64,000 bases of DNA from a virus: positions 1-64,000 of IMG/VR virus record IMGVR_UViG_3300032093_009077. The stretch is one strand, 5' to 3'. The position numbers and the translations under genes were made by a program. This document shows positions 22,809 to 32,117 of this stretch, in pieces. Under the pieces are notes generated by a model, which did no database searches, was not told where the DNA came from, and was given only the letters and a program-made list of their open reading frames with translations. The number at the start of each line of letters is the position of its first letter. Positions within the stretch are counted from its first letter, which is position 1.

Positions 22809-25336
22809 GTAAATACTATACAAACGTTGTTGTACAAGGCAACAACATTCTCTACCGTGGTGTGCAAAAAGGTAGGCGAGTACGGATGAAAGTTCAATAC
22901 TCGCCTACTTTGTTTTTGCCAACCAAAAAACCTACCGATTTTAAAACTCTTTTCGGTGAAAATCTTGAGGCTATGCGATTCGAATCGATTCGTGAAGCTC
23001 GTGACTTTGTTAAGAGATATGACGGTGTAGAAAATTTCAAAATATTTGGAAATGATAGATATGAGTATGCCTTCATTGCTGATGAATTCAAAGCACAAAT
23101 AGAGTGGGATCAAAACGAACTATCGATTGCAATCATCGATATTGAGGTCGGTTCTGAAAATGGTTTTCCTGATCCATATCGTGCAAGTGAACCTATCACG
23201 GCTATTGCTGTTCGCCAATTAAATGGTGGCATTACTGTTTATGGTTGTGGTGACTATGAAGTGCAAGGTGAAGAAGTTTATATAAAATGTGATGATGAAG
23301 TTTCGTTATGTAAAAAGTTTTTAAGAGATTGGCAAGATAACTATCCCGATATTATTACAGGTTGGAATACTGAATTCTTTGATATTCCTTATCTCGTAAA
23401 TCGTTTTAAAAATCTTCTTGGCGAAGATGAAATGCGTAAACTTTCACCATGGAATAATGTGTGGGAAAGAAGAACCACTTTTAACGGGAGAGAACTAATT
23501 GCGTATAATATTTCCGGTGTTGCTGCTCTTGATTATATTGAGCTTTACAAATGGTATGCGCCAGGCGGCAAATCACAAGAATCGTACAGACTTGATAACA
23601 TCGCACATGTCGAACTAGGTGAAAAGAAATTAGATTATTCTGAATATGATAATCTACACCAGTTGTATCGGTTGAATTATCAAAAGTTTATTGAGTATAA
23701 TATTAAAGACGTAGAACTTGTTGTCAAACTAGAAGATAAACTAAAACTCTTACAGTTGGCCATTACTCTGGCATACGACACAAAAACTAATTATGAAGAT
23801 GTTTTTGCTCAAACAAGAATGTGGGATTCTCTTATCTATTCTCACCTTCTGGCTAAAAGAATCATTGTGCCGCCAAAGGTTGTCAAACGAAAAGATTCTG
23901 CATTTGAAGGTGCTTATGTAAAAGAGCCACAAGTTGGTATGCATCCATGGGTCGCATCATTTGACCTTGATTCTTTGTACCCTCACCTGATGATGCAGTA
24001 TAATATTTCACCAGAAACTCTTGTTGAATCTGATGATTATACTGATGAAATGCGTCAGGTGTTGATGCAAGGTGTCAATGTTGATAAAATGCTTGAACAA
24101 AAAATTGACACAAAAAATCTAAATGGTGTTACACTCACACCAAATGGCCAATTCTTTCGCACCGATATTCAAGGTTTCTTGCCAAAAATGATGGAAGAAA
24201 TGTATGAAGATCGTAAGAAGTTTAAGAAAATGATGTTGAAGGCTAAACAAGATTATGTAAACGAAAAAGATGAAGTAAAGAAGAATGAAATTGGTAAACT
24301 AGTGGCGAGATATAATAATCTACAACTAGCAAAGAAAGTTTCACTTAACTCTGCTTATGGTGCATTAGGTTCTCAGTATTTCCGTTTCTATGATCTTCGC
24401 CAGGCACTTGCAGTTACAATGGCAGGTCAACTTTCTATTCGATGGATTGAAAAGAAGTTGAATCAATTTATGAACAAATTATTAAAAACGGAAAATGATT
24501 ATGTCATCGCATCAGATACAGACTCGATTTATCTCCGCCTTGGTGAACTCGTTGATAAAGTGTATACGGGTGAGAAGAAAACTCCAAGAATTATCTCCTT
24601 CATGGACAAGGTCTGTGAGGATAAAATACAACCATTTATTAATCAGAGCTATCAAGAACTTGCTGACTACGTTCACGCATACTCGCAAAAGATGAGAATG
24701 AAGCGTGAAGCTTTGGCTGACAAAGGTGTATGGACTGCCAAGAAACGCTATATTATGCATGTGTATAATAACGAAGGTGTTGCATACGATGAACCTGATA
24801 TGAAGGTGATGGGTCTTGAAATGGTCAAATCATCTACGCCTTCTGCTATTCGTGAGAAAATGTCTTTGCTCATTAAAATTATGATTACCAAAGATGAAGC
24901 AGCAGTTCAAGAATTTATTGCAAACTTTCGTGCAGAGTTTAAGAAACTTCCGCCTGAAGATATTTCTTTTCCAAGAGGCGTGAATGGTATCAGAGAATAC
25001 TCTGATTCTATATCGATATATAAGAAAGGTACACCAATTCATGTCAAAGGTGCGTTGATATACAATTACATTCTTAAAGAAAAAGATTTAACAAAAAAAT
25101 ACCCTTTGATACAAGATGGTGAAAAATTAAAATTCTCTTATCTCAAAACACCTAATCCTGTAAAAGATACAGTCATTTCATATCCAAACAGATTGCCAGT
25201 CGAACTAGGTTTACATGAGTACATTGATTATGAATTACAGTTCGAGAAATCCTTTATTGAACCAATTAAGATTATTCTTGATTGTATGGGTTGGCATGTT
25301 GAGAAACAGAGTTCATTAGAGGACTTTTTCGCATGA
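22805..25336 (+). CDS. 43: DNA polymerase gp43 (family B)
   Basis: 843 residues (T4 gp43 898), GTG start overlapping the upstream stop. Exonuclease motifs: AIIDIEVGS (about 112) and TGWNTEFFDIPYL (about 190). Polymerase motifs: DLDSLYPHLM (about 386), KKVSLNSAYGALGS (about 510), and ASDTDSIYL (about 567). All catalytic acids are present, so both proofreading and synthesis should work. It ends overlapping the next gene by 4 nt. Confidence 0.96.
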   Translation: MSKYYTNVVVQGNNILYRGVQKGRRVRMKVQYSPTLFLPTKKPTDFKTLFGENLEAMRFESIREARDFVKRYDGVENFKIFGNDRYEYAFIADEFKAQIEWDQNELSIAIIDIEVGSENGFPDPYRASEPITAIAVRQLNGGITVYGCGDYEVQGEEVYIKCDDEVSLCKKFLRDWQDNYPDIITGWNTEFFDIPYLVNRFKNLLGEDEMRKLSPWNNVWERRTTFNGRELIAYNISGVAALDYIELYKWYAPGGKSQESYRLDNIAHVELGEKKLDYSEYDNLHQLYRLNYQKFIEYNIKDVELVVKLEDKLKLLQLAITLAYDTKTNYEDVFAQTRMWDSLIYSHLLAKRIIVPPKVVKRKDSAFEGAYVKEPQVGMHPWVASFDLDSLYPHLMMQYNISPETLVESDDYTDEMRQVLMQGVNVDKMLEQKIDTKNLNGVTLTPNGQFFRTDIQGFLPKMMEEMYEDRKKFKKMMLKAKQDYVNEKDEVKKNEIGKLVARYNNLQLAKKVSLNSAYGALGSQYFRFYDLRQALAVTMAGQLSIRWIEKKLNQFMNKLLKTENDYVIASDTDSIYLRLGELVDKVYTGEKKTPRIISFMDKVCEDKIQPFINQSYQELADYVHAYSQKMRMKREALADKGVWTAKKRYIMHVYNNEGVAYDEPDMKVMGLEMVKSSTPSAIREKMSLLIKIMITKDEAAVQEFIANFRAEFKKLPPEDISFPRGVNGIREYSDSISIYKKGTPIHVKGALIYNYILKEKDLTKKYPLIQDGEKLKFSYLKTPNPVKDTVISYPNRLPVELGLHEYIDYELQFEKSFIEPIKIILDCMGWHVEKQSSLEDFFA

Positions 25337-26163
25337 TTAAAATTAATTCTCAAGTGTGGTTGCCATTTGTAACTGCAATCGCATTGTCAGTAGTAGCCGC
25401 ATATTATTCAATCATTGGTTTGGCACAGATATTTCCTGGTTCTTTTTGGCCAGTTGTTATCATGGGATCGATACTTGAAATTGCTAAACTGGTTACAATT
25501 TCTTGGTTATACAACAATTGGTCATTTGCAGGTAAATTACTTAAAACATACTTTTCAATTGCGGTGTTTTTGTTAATGACAATTACATCGATGGGTATTT
25601 TTGGTTATCTTTCAAAAGCACACATTGATTCTACAATTGTTTCTGGTGCAAACACCGTACAGTTAAGAAACATCGAAGCACAAGAAAAGATTGCTAAAGA
25701 ACGATTGACATATCTGTTACAACGTGCAGGTGACCCTGCAACGGCCACGAATAGAATTGACCGGCAGATACAAGAAACACAAGCAGAAATCAAACGAATT
25801 ACAACTGAAAAATTACCTTTACTTGCAGAAGAAAATAAACTGACGGCAGAAATTGGTCCAATTAAGTATGTCGCCGAACTTTTCTTTGATAAAGCAGACC
25901 CATCTTTTATAGATAAAGCTGTACGATCTGTTATTATTACAATCATTATCGTATTTGACCCATTGGCAATCTTACTTTTAATTGCCGCTCAAAAAACATT
26001 CAAACAAACCCGTAAAAAGAAGATTATTACGGTAGAAGATGGGGAAGAAAAGATTATAGAGGTTGACGATGATGATGATATTGTGATACAATATGATATG
26101 GAAGATATAAACGAAGTTATCCCTAAATCTAAGATTACCAAACTTGACGGAGGTTCATTTTAA
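25333..26163 (+). CDS. membrane protein between polymerase and UvsX
   Basis: 276 residues: hydrophobic segments near 10-30, 37-57, 72-94 and 201-222, with a charged coiled-coil (about 108-175) between the third and fourth, and a highly acidic cytoplasmic tail (EVDDDDDIVIQYDMEDINE). It overlaps gp43 by 4 nt, and its last bases carry the GGAGG site for uvsX. Not recognised; related-looking proteins occur in other T4-like phages. It could anchor replication to the membrane, but that is speculative. Confidence 0.8.
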   Translation: MIKINSQVWLPFVTAIALSVVAAYYSIIGLAQIFPGSFWPVVIMGSILEIAKLVTISWLYNNWSFAGKLLKTYFSIAVFLLMTITSMGIFGYLSKAHIDSTIVSGANTVQLRNIEAQEKIAKERLTYLLQRAGDPATATNRIDRQIQETQAEIKRITTEKLPLLAEENKLTAEIGPIKYVAELFFDKADPSFIDKAVRSVIITIIIVFDPLAILLLIAAQKTFKQTRKKKIITVEDGEEKIIEVDDDDDIVIQYDMEDINEVIPKSKITKLDGGSF

Positions 26164-26164
26164 C

Positions 26165-27223
26165 ATGGGTTTATTAGACAAACTGAAAAAGAATACGACA
26201 ATTAAAGAATCGTCTATTCTTGAAAAATCAAAATTCTTTACTGAAAAAGATATGATTCCTACTGATGTGCCTATGATTAATGTGGCACTATCAGGCAGGT
26301 TAGATGGCGGCCTTGTACCAGGTCTTACAATGTTGGCAGGTCCATCTAAACACTTCAAAACAGCATTTGCATTATTAATGGCATCTGCATACATGAAGAA
26401 GTATAGTGATGCTGTTGTTCTATTTTATGATTCAGAATTTGGCACACCACAGAAATATTTTGAAACATTTGATATTGATATGGGTCGTGTTCTTCATACA
26501 CCAATTACTGATGTAGAAGAATTGAAACATGATATTATGAATCAATTGCAAGGCCTGGAAAAAACAGACCATGTAATTATTGTAATCGATTCAATTGGTA
26601 ATTTGGCTTCTCGTAAAGAAGTTGAAGATTCACTTGAAGGCAAATCTGTTGCAGACATGACCCGTGCAAAACAAATCAAATCATTGTTTCGTATGATTAC
26701 ACCACATCTTACAATTAAAGATGTACCAATGGTTGTTGTCAATCACACTTATAAAGAAATTGGCATGTTTCCAAAAGATATTGTTGGTGGTGGTACAGGT
26801 TCTTACTACTCTGCTGATACAATCTGGATTCTTGGCCGTCAGCAAGAAAAAACTGGTGGTGATATTGTTGGTTATAACTTTATCATCAATGTTGAAAAGT
26901 CTCGTTATGTTCGTGAAAAATCTAAAATTCCTGTCACAGTATCATTTGAAGGTGGTATCAACAAATATTCAGGTCTACTTGAAATTGCTCTTGAAGGAAA
27001 CTTTGTTTCGAAACCTACAGCTGGTTGGTATGCAAAAGTAAATCAAGAAACTGGTGAAATTGATAGTCAGAAGTTCCGTGAATCTGATACTAACACAAAA
27101 GAATTTTGGAAAGATATTCTAAAAAATGCTAAGTTTAAAGAATTCATTTCGAAGAAATATTCTATCTCCTATGGTAGCATTATGGGAGAGGATGTTTCGG
27201 AAGAAGAAGTTACCGAAGTATAG
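26165..27223 (+). CDS. uvsX: RecA-like recombinase UvsX
   Basis: 352 residues from ATG 26165, preferred over a TTG at 26144 because GGAGG lies between them. Walker A-type LAGPSKHFKTAF (about 54), Walker B VIIVIDSIGNLAS, and L2-region GGGTGSYYSADTIWI are all as in T4 UvsX. It forms presynaptic filaments for strand invasion with UvsY and gp32. It overlaps the following gene by 32 nt. Confidence 0.95.
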   Translation: MGLLDKLKKNTTIKESSILEKSKFFTEKDMIPTDVPMINVALSGRLDGGLVPGLTMLAGPSKHFKTAFALLMASAYMKKYSDAVVLFYDSEFGTPQKYFETFDIDMGRVLHTPITDVEELKHDIMNQLQGLEKTDHVIIVIDSIGNLASRKEVEDSLEGKSVADMTRAKQIKSLFRMITPHLTIKDVPMVVVNHTYKEIGMFPKDIVGGGTGSYYSADTIWILGRQQEKTGGDIVGYNFIINVEKSRYVREKSKIPVTVSFEGGINKYSGLLEIALEGNFVSKPTAGWYAKVNQETGEIDSQKFRESDTNTKEFWKDILKNAKFKEFISKKYSISYGSIMGEDVSEEEVTEV

Positions 27224-27503
27224 ATTTCAAAACTCACCTGTAGATGATGTAACATGGGTTCAAATTACTGATGGTAGATATTCATCAGTAGTTTTTTCTT
27301 ATGGTACAGTTCGATTCTCTTGGGAACTAGACATTCCTAAACTACAATTTAGTTACAATATTCTGCACTCAGGTAATCATGATCCTGATCTATTGAAAAA
27401 TGATCAAGAATTTGTTACAATGATGGGAGATATTCTTACAGAAATAATTATTGCGAATGAACCGATTAGAACAAACAATCCTCAAGAATCTGATTTACAA
27501 TGA
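27192..27503 (+). CDS. small protein at gp40 position
   Basis: 103 residues from ATG 27192, preceded by AGAGG. It lies between uvsX and gp41 exactly where T4 gp40 (head vertex chaperone, 114 residues) is encoded, but sequence similarity cannot be claimed by eye. Contains DDVTWVQITDGRYSSVVFSY and a C-terminal helix. Overlaps both neighbours (32 and 47 nt). Confidence 0.7.
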   Translation: MFRKKKLPKYRFQNSPVDDVTWVQITDGRYSSVVFSYGTVRFSWELDIPKLQFSYNILHSGNHDPDLLKNDQEFVTMMGDILTEIIIANEPIRTNNPQESDLQ

Positions 27504-28854
27504 TGACTATTCACGAAAAGTTTTGCCTTTTCTGAAAGCAGAATACTTTAACGACCTAACCGAGAAAACGGTATTCAATGAAGTCCAAGAGTTTATCAAC
27601 AAATACAAAAATCTACCAACACATGAAGCACTTGTAATTAATTTTACTGAAACTAAAAATCTAAGTGAAGAACAAGTCCGTGAATCAATACAACTTCTAA
27701 AAGAATTACACGAAGGTCGTAAAGAAGATACAGAAAAACAATGGCTCATTGAACAAACAGAAAAGTTCTGCCAAGATCGTGCAATCTATAATGCAATTAT
27801 GGAATCTGTATCGATACTTGATGATAAACAAGGCCGCAAATCAAAAGGTGAAATACCAACTTTGTTGAGTGAAGCACTTGGAGTTTCATTTGATTCATCG
27901 ATTGGTCACGATTACATGCAAGATATGGATCGCCGATATGATTTCTATCACAAGACAGAAGCTCGTATCAAATTTGACCTTGACATGTTCAACAAGATCA
28001 CTAAAGGTGGTCTGCCAATCAAAACATTGAATATCGCTTTGGCAGGTACTGGTGTTGGTAAATCATTGTTTATGTGTCATATGGCTGCATCGTGTCTATC
28101 TCAAGGCCATAATGTGTTGTATATTACACTTGAAATGGCAGAAGAAAAGATTGCAGAGCGTATTGATGCGAATCTGTTGAACATTGACATGCAAGAACTT
28201 CATGTGATACCTAAAACTGATTACGAAAGAAAGTTTGAAGTATTGCGTAGTAAAACACATGGTAAATTAATCATCAAAGAATATCCAACTGCAAGTGCTT
28301 CTGTATTGCATTTTAGATCTTTGATTAATGAACTGCAACTGAAAAAGAGTTTTAGACCAGATATTATCTTTGTTGATTACCTAAACATCTGTGCATCATC
28401 ACGAATCAAACCAGGTGCAAGTGTAAACTCATATTCTTATATCAAGGCCATTGCAGAAGAACTTCGTGGTCTTGCAGTAGAGTTTGCTGTGCCTGTTATG
28501 AGTGCAACACAAACAACAAGAAGTGGTTTTACAAATACAGATCCAGGTCTAGAAGATACATCAGAATCTTTTGGTCTTCCTGCGACTGCTGACTTTATGT
28601 TTGCTTTGATTTCTACAGAAGAATTAGAACAGTTAAATCAAATCATGGTCAAACAATTGAAGAATCGTTTTGGTGATCCTAATCACTTTAAGCGTTTTGT
28701 GGTAGGTATTGATAGAGCTAAGATGCGTTTGTTTGATGCAGAACCAACAGCGCAACAAGGTATCGTAGATGCAGGTCAAGATGACGAACCTATTAATACT
28801 TTTGGTAATCGTGAACGCAAGTTCAATTCTAAATTTGAAGGAATCAAAGTATGA
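27457..28854 (+). CDS. 41: replicative helicase gp41 (DnaB-like)
   Basis: 465 residues from ATG 27457 (T4 gp41 475). Walker A LAGTGVGKSLF near residue 195, Walker B PDIIFVDYLNI near 303, and the downstream SATQTTRSGF arginine-finger segment fit the DnaB RecA-like core. It forms the primosome with the primase at 51914. The start lies inside the preceding gene. Confidence 0.95.
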   Translation: MNRLEQTILKNLIYNDDYSRKVLPFLKAEYFNDLTEKTVFNEVQEFINKYKNLPTHEALVINFTETKNLSEEQVRESIQLLKELHEGRKEDTEKQWLIEQTEKFCQDRAIYNAIMESVSILDDKQGRKSKGEIPTLLSEALGVSFDSSIGHDYMQDMDRRYDFYHKTEARIKFDLDMFNKITKGGLPIKTLNIALAGTGVGKSLFMCHMAASCLSQGHNVLYITLEMAEEKIAERIDANLLNIDMQELHVIPKTDYERKFEVLRSKTHGKLIIKEYPTASASVLHFRSLINELQLKKSFRPDIIFVDYLNICASSRIKPGASVNSYSYIKAIAEELRGLAVEFAVPVMSATQTTRSGFTNTDPGLEDTSESFGLPATADFMFALISTEELEQLNQIMVKQLKNRFGDPNHFKRFVVGIDRAKMRLFDAEPTAQQGIVDAGQDDEPINTFGNRERKFNSKFEGIKV

Positions 28855-29090
28855 AAGTAGTTCAATTTGAACCAAAGGTTGAAAAAACAAGTAAGAAGAT
28901 GAAAGATGACTTGATTGAAGTTCTTGATGCATTGAGAGAAAAAATTGACAAAGATGAAGTCACAGAATTTGTAATATCTTCAATGCATGTTGATGGTGAA
29001 GTTGAAATCTATGCCTGCACCAAAGATTTTGTTGGTGCCATTGGACTATTTGAAGCAGGTAAACATAATTTATTAACACAATACGAATGA
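28851..29090 (+). CDS. small protein downstream of gp41
   Basis: 79 residues; N-terminal charged helix (KKMKDDLIEVLDALREKI) then beta strands (VTEFVISSMHVDGEVEIYAC). Overlaps gp41 and the DUF4338 copy B gene by 4 nt each. Not recognised; similar small proteins occur beside gp41 in related phages. Confidence 0.75.
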   Translation: MKVVQFEPKVEKTSKKMKDDLIEVLDALREKIDKDEVTEFVISSMHVDGEVEIYACTKDFVGAIGLFEAGKHNLLTQYE

Positions 29091-30199
29091 ACCTAGATCA
29101 AGCACTACATTGTTCAAAAGTCTTTGAAAATTATTTCAAGGATTTTAATCGCATTGATGAATACATGCGTGAACAAAAATTGAATTCATTGGCCGAATTA
29201 CCTTTTGCTTTGCCTGGTTGTGGTCCCGAAGAAGATTTGTTTTCTGACTTCACTATGAATCCGCAAGATATGGATTTTGAAGTCATTGAAATGGAATCTA
29301 GTCGTTGGCAATTGTATCTTGACATTATTTCATCACACAACAATCTTTCCAGTCCAGGCAGAAACTTACGATTAGCTGTATTAGAAAAAAATACTCAGAA
29401 GTGGGTTGGTTTTATTCGTATTGGTTCGCCAACAATTATGATGAAACCGAGAAATGAATTGCTTGAGTGTGTAATCACCAATGAAGAAAGTACAACAAAG
29501 TCATTTAATAAAGCCGCAGCAATGGGATTTGTAATTGTGCCAGCGCAACCTTTCGGTTTCAATTATCTTGGCGGAAAGTTACTTGCAGGTATCTGTTGTT
29601 CACATGAAGTGAAATCGATGCTTGACAAAAAGTATAGCATGAATACTTGTTTGTTTGAAACAACTTCATTGTATGGTAGTTCCAAATCTGTATCACAATA
29701 TGACGGCATGAAGCCCTACCTCAGATTTGCTGGCACTACTGATTCAGATTTTCTGCCAATGATGCATGGCAAACCTTATGAAGATTTAGTAAAATATGTA
29801 GAAGATGTAAATGGTGGCCCTATTGTACCTGAAGATGCAAGTAGTCGCAAGTTGAAGATCATTAATACTACAATTGCGATGACAAAATCAGCATTAAAGA
29901 GTCATAAAGATCATTATGATTCATTTATGAACATCATCGAAAAAGCCAAAAGTCTGACCGAAAAGAAAAGATATTACTATTCAAATTATGGTTATTCAAA
30001 CTATAAAGATGTAGTACTTGGCAAGACCGACAAACTTGTGCCAGACAAGGAAAACTATGACAAACATGGTCTGGCCAACATCATAAAGTGGTGGAAGAAC
30101 AAGGCTTGTAGTAGATTTACAACACTTCAGACAGAAAACCGCATAAGAACAGACATGGAAGTATGGACTGGCGATAAGGAGATTGACATTATACGGTAA
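29087..30199 (+). CDS. DUF4338/DruA-like protein, copy B
   Basis: 370 residues. The core (about 85-230) parallels copy A at 5808-7088: GRNLRLAVLEK, KWVGFIRIGSP, a long spacer, GFNYLGGKLLAGICC and FETTSLYG. The N- and C-terminal parts differ, and the R-D-x-x-I-G-W segment of copy A is not conserved here. Position after gp41 suggests middle-mode expression. The same family caution applies; no activity is claimed. Confidence 0.6.
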   Translation: MNLDQALHCSKVFENYFKDFNRIDEYMREQKLNSLAELPFALPGCGPEEDLFSDFTMNPQDMDFEVIEMESSRWQLYLDIISSHNNLSSPGRNLRLAVLEKNTQKWVGFIRIGSPTIMMKPRNELLECVITNEESTTKSFNKAAAMGFVIVPAQPFGFNYLGGKLLAGICCSHEVKSMLDKKYSMNTCLFETTSLYGSSKSVSQYDGMKPYLRFAGTTDSDFLPMMHGKPYEDLVKYVEDVNGGPIVPEDASSRKLKIINTTIAMTKSALKSHKDHYDSFMNIIEKAKSLTEKKRYYYSNYGYSNYKDVVLGKTDKLVPDKENYDKHGLANIIKWWKNKACSRFTTLQTENRIRTDMEVWTGDKEIDIIR

Positions 30200-30211
30200 T
30201 TGTGGTAGGAT
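30183..30211 (+). promoter_or_regulatory. sigma70-type promoter TTGACA-17-TAGGAT with late-like GATAAATA
   Basis: -35 TTGACA (30183-30188), 17-bp spacer, -10 TAGGAT (30206-30211). The -10 overlaps GATAAATA (30209-30216), a late-promoter variant. The -10 ends 6 bp before the ATG at 30218, so the transcript would be leaderless or nearly so. Confidence 0.5.
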
Positions 30212-30217
30212 AAATAA

Positions 30218-31324
30218 ATGATTATGAAAATCCCTACCAAAGTTAATACAGATACTTCAAGTCAGTCAGGTGCTGGTGCAGAAGTAACTGCACTAGCAGA
30301 ATCACTACAGGCTTATGCTTGTGCAACTAGACAACACTATGGCAAACCGTTAGGTGATATTTCTCAAGTTACTGAACGAACAATTGCTGATGCAGATTGC
30401 GATAGAACTTTGAAACAATGCATGAAAGGTCTAGATGAAAAATGGTTTTTAAGTATTGTCAAAACAGCAAACAAAATATTTGAAGAAGTTCCTGGTGCTC
30501 GATCAGGAAAGAATTTTAAGTTTTATCGTGGTGGTCGTTTTGTAGATTCTATTTACAATGAGTGGAGAAAATTTAAAAAAGAAAGTGGTATCACAGGTGA
30601 TGACAAATGGAATCCTGCTGATATTTGGATGGTCAAAAAATCTTTTAAATTGAAAACTGGTTGGCCAACACTTAGAGATTATAACAGGTACATTTATGAT
30701 GAGTTCGCCAAAACTAATTTGATCGGCATATCACTCAAAAAATTAGATCCAAAAGCCACATCTGCACATTCTAAAATATTTAATAACGGTAAACCATTAA
30801 TTGCTAAGTTTAGAGGCATAAAACTTGGCAGTAATATGACAGACTCGAAAGATATTTACATACAATACACATCTGAAGGTATAGATGGTGAAATACAGTT
30901 TAGAAATTTCTCAAGTAGACCACAACCATCATCGTGGCAAGGAGAAATTAAAGGTAAGACCGCAGCTGGTGGAAAAATTGGCGGCGGAGTAATATTTGCT
31001 GGTGCTATAGAATCTGGTGTGCCAAGAACGAAACTTACGCAACCAAATCAAACACCAATTGATAAACCAAAAGATTCTGATTTTAAAGAATTTGCAACGA
31101 TGTTTAAGAAATTATCTGGTTCAAAAGATAGCATAGATAATTTAGTATTACAAGCAAAATCAGGACACAGAAAAGATAAAACTTGGTGGATGTCCAAATA
31201 CATTGGTATCAGTTTAGTCTATAATGTAATACAAGCAGGAAAACAAGATGATTTCTGCAAATATATTTTTGAATATGCTTCATCAGCAACTAAGAACAGT
31301 AGTATTTTTATAAAGTACAGTTAA
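30218..31324 (+). CDS. unknown protein with K-W-N-P-A-D-I-W motif
   Basis: 368 residues. Not recognised with certainty. Notable segments: KNFKFYRGGRFVDSIYNEW, DDKWNPADIWMVKK, NLIGISLKKLDPKA and SSWQGEIKGKTAAGGKIGGG. The order of an ADIW acidic residue, then a strand ending in S-L-K-K, then basic/glycine-rich segments, faintly recalls restriction-endonuclease-like nucleases, but the PD-(D/E)xK signature is not clear. It precedes a homing endonuclease gene inserted at the next boundary. A second Met lies at 30224. Confidence 0.75.
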   Translation: MIMKIPTKVNTDTSSQSGAGAEVTALAESLQAYACATRQHYGKPLGDISQVTERTIADADCDRTLKQCMKGLDEKWFLSIVKTANKIFEEVPGARSGKNFKFYRGGRFVDSIYNEWRKFKKESGITGDDKWNPADIWMVKKSFKLKTGWPTLRDYNRYIYDEFAKTNLIGISLKKLDPKATSAHSKIFNNGKPLIAKFRGIKLGSNMTDSKDIYIQYTSEGIDGEIQFRNFSSRPQPSSWQGEIKGKTAAGGKIGGGVIFAGAIESGVPRTKLTQPNQTPIDKPKDSDFKEFATMFKKLSGSKDSIDNLVLQAKSGHRKDKTWWMSKYIGISLVYNVIQAGKQDDFCKYIFEYASSATKNSSIFIKYS

Positions 31325-31348
31325 TGAACACGTAGAAGATGATTTTTT

Positions 31349-31356
31349 TATAAATA
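31349..31356 (+). promoter_or_regulatory. late promoter TATAAATA before homing endonuclease
   Basis: Exact T4 late consensus, 17 bp upstream of the ATG at 31374, with AGAAGGG as the ribosome site between. Confidence 0.82.
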
Positions 31357-31373
31357 GATGAGAAGGGAATTTT

Positions 31374-32015
31374 ATGTACGGATTCGTCTATTTGACCACC
31401 AATAAAATTAATGGTAAAAAATACATCGGAATGTGTAAAAACACACATGAAAAAAATTATTTGGGTTCTGGAAAATTATTAAAATCTGCCATAAAAAAAT
31501 ATGGAAAAGAAAATTTTGAAAGAGTTATATTGCAAGAATGTCAAAATTTTGAGGAATTGAGTAAATCAGAAGAATATTGGATAAAAAAATATAATGCTGT
31601 TGAAGATAATACTTTTTATAATTTAACATCTGGTGGTTTTGGTGGTAACAGCGACTATTTAAAAGAGTATTGGAATAAATTTACCAAAGAAGAACGAAAA
31701 ATTTGTAGGCAATGGATTAAAAGAGATGTTTATGGTAAAAATAATCCAATGTATGGTAAAAAACACTCAGAAGAAACTAAAAGAATCATAGGTTCAAAAA
31801 GTGTGAATAGAAATTGGAATAAACCTAACCATAAGGGAGAAAAAAATCCTAGAGCCAAAAAAGTTCTAGTTGAAATGGATAATTTGGTAAATCAATTTAA
31901 TTGTCTAAAAACTTTTGCTAATAGTATTAAAAATATTCCTTACTCAACATTAAAGAGTATCGCAAAAGATGGAAGATATTCAAAAAAATATAATTTAAGA
32001 ATAACATATGTTTAA
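31374..32015 (+). CDS. GIY-YIG homing endonuclease
   Basis: 213 residues. GIY-YIG core: GFVYLTTN then KKYIGMCKN (residues 2-24), catalytic arginine segment near LLKSAIKKYGKENF, and a glutamate in EELSKSEEYWIKKY. NUMOD3 DNA-binding module NNPMYGKKHSEETKRIIG near residue 122. A freestanding HEG of the Seg type, expressed from its own late promoter. Its last 8 nt overlap the start of the next gene, which carries a frame break about 85 bp downstream. Confidence 0.9.
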   Translation: MYGFVYLTTNKINGKKYIGMCKNTHEKNYLGSGKLLKSAIKKYGKENFERVILQECQNFEELSKSEEYWIKKYNAVEDNTFYNLTSGGFGGNSDYLKEYWNKFTKEERKICRQWIKRDVYGKNNPMYGKKHSEETKRIIGSKSVNRNWNKPNHKGEKNPRAKKVLVEMDNLVNQFNCLKTFANSIKNIPYSTLKSIAKDGRYSKKYNLRITYV

Positions 32016-32097
32016 TTTTAACGACTTTTTAATGGAGAAAAATCAAGGTGTACTTCTTGCTGAAGAAAAATCTGGCAAGAATGTTCACCTTGAATAG
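32008..32097 (+). pseudogene. N-terminal fragment of the ligase-like gene (frame-broken)
   Basis: ATG 32008 opens a 29-codon frame (MFNFNDFLMEK... ending NVHLE, stop TAG 32095-32097). The next frame, open from 32094, continues AEHIEDEVL and runs into the 32118-33275 protein. The two parts look like one gene split by a single -1 shift (one missing base in GAATAG) or an 8-base insertion. The MFNFNDFLME start resembles a capsid-targeting peptide. Cause may be mutation after homing-endonuclease insertion, a recoding site or a sequence error. Confidence 0.6.
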
Positions 32098-32117
32098 CTG
32101 AGCATATCGAGGATGAA

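Noticed and set aside
26144-26164. TTG start for uvsX
   Set aside because: GGAGG lies between this TTG and the ATG at 26165, and UvsX homologues begin near the latter.
32089-32100. Programmed -1 ribosomal slippage heptamer
   Set aside because: The sequence around GAATAG does not fit X-XXY-YYZ and has no clear stimulatory stem; recoding is left as one of several options.
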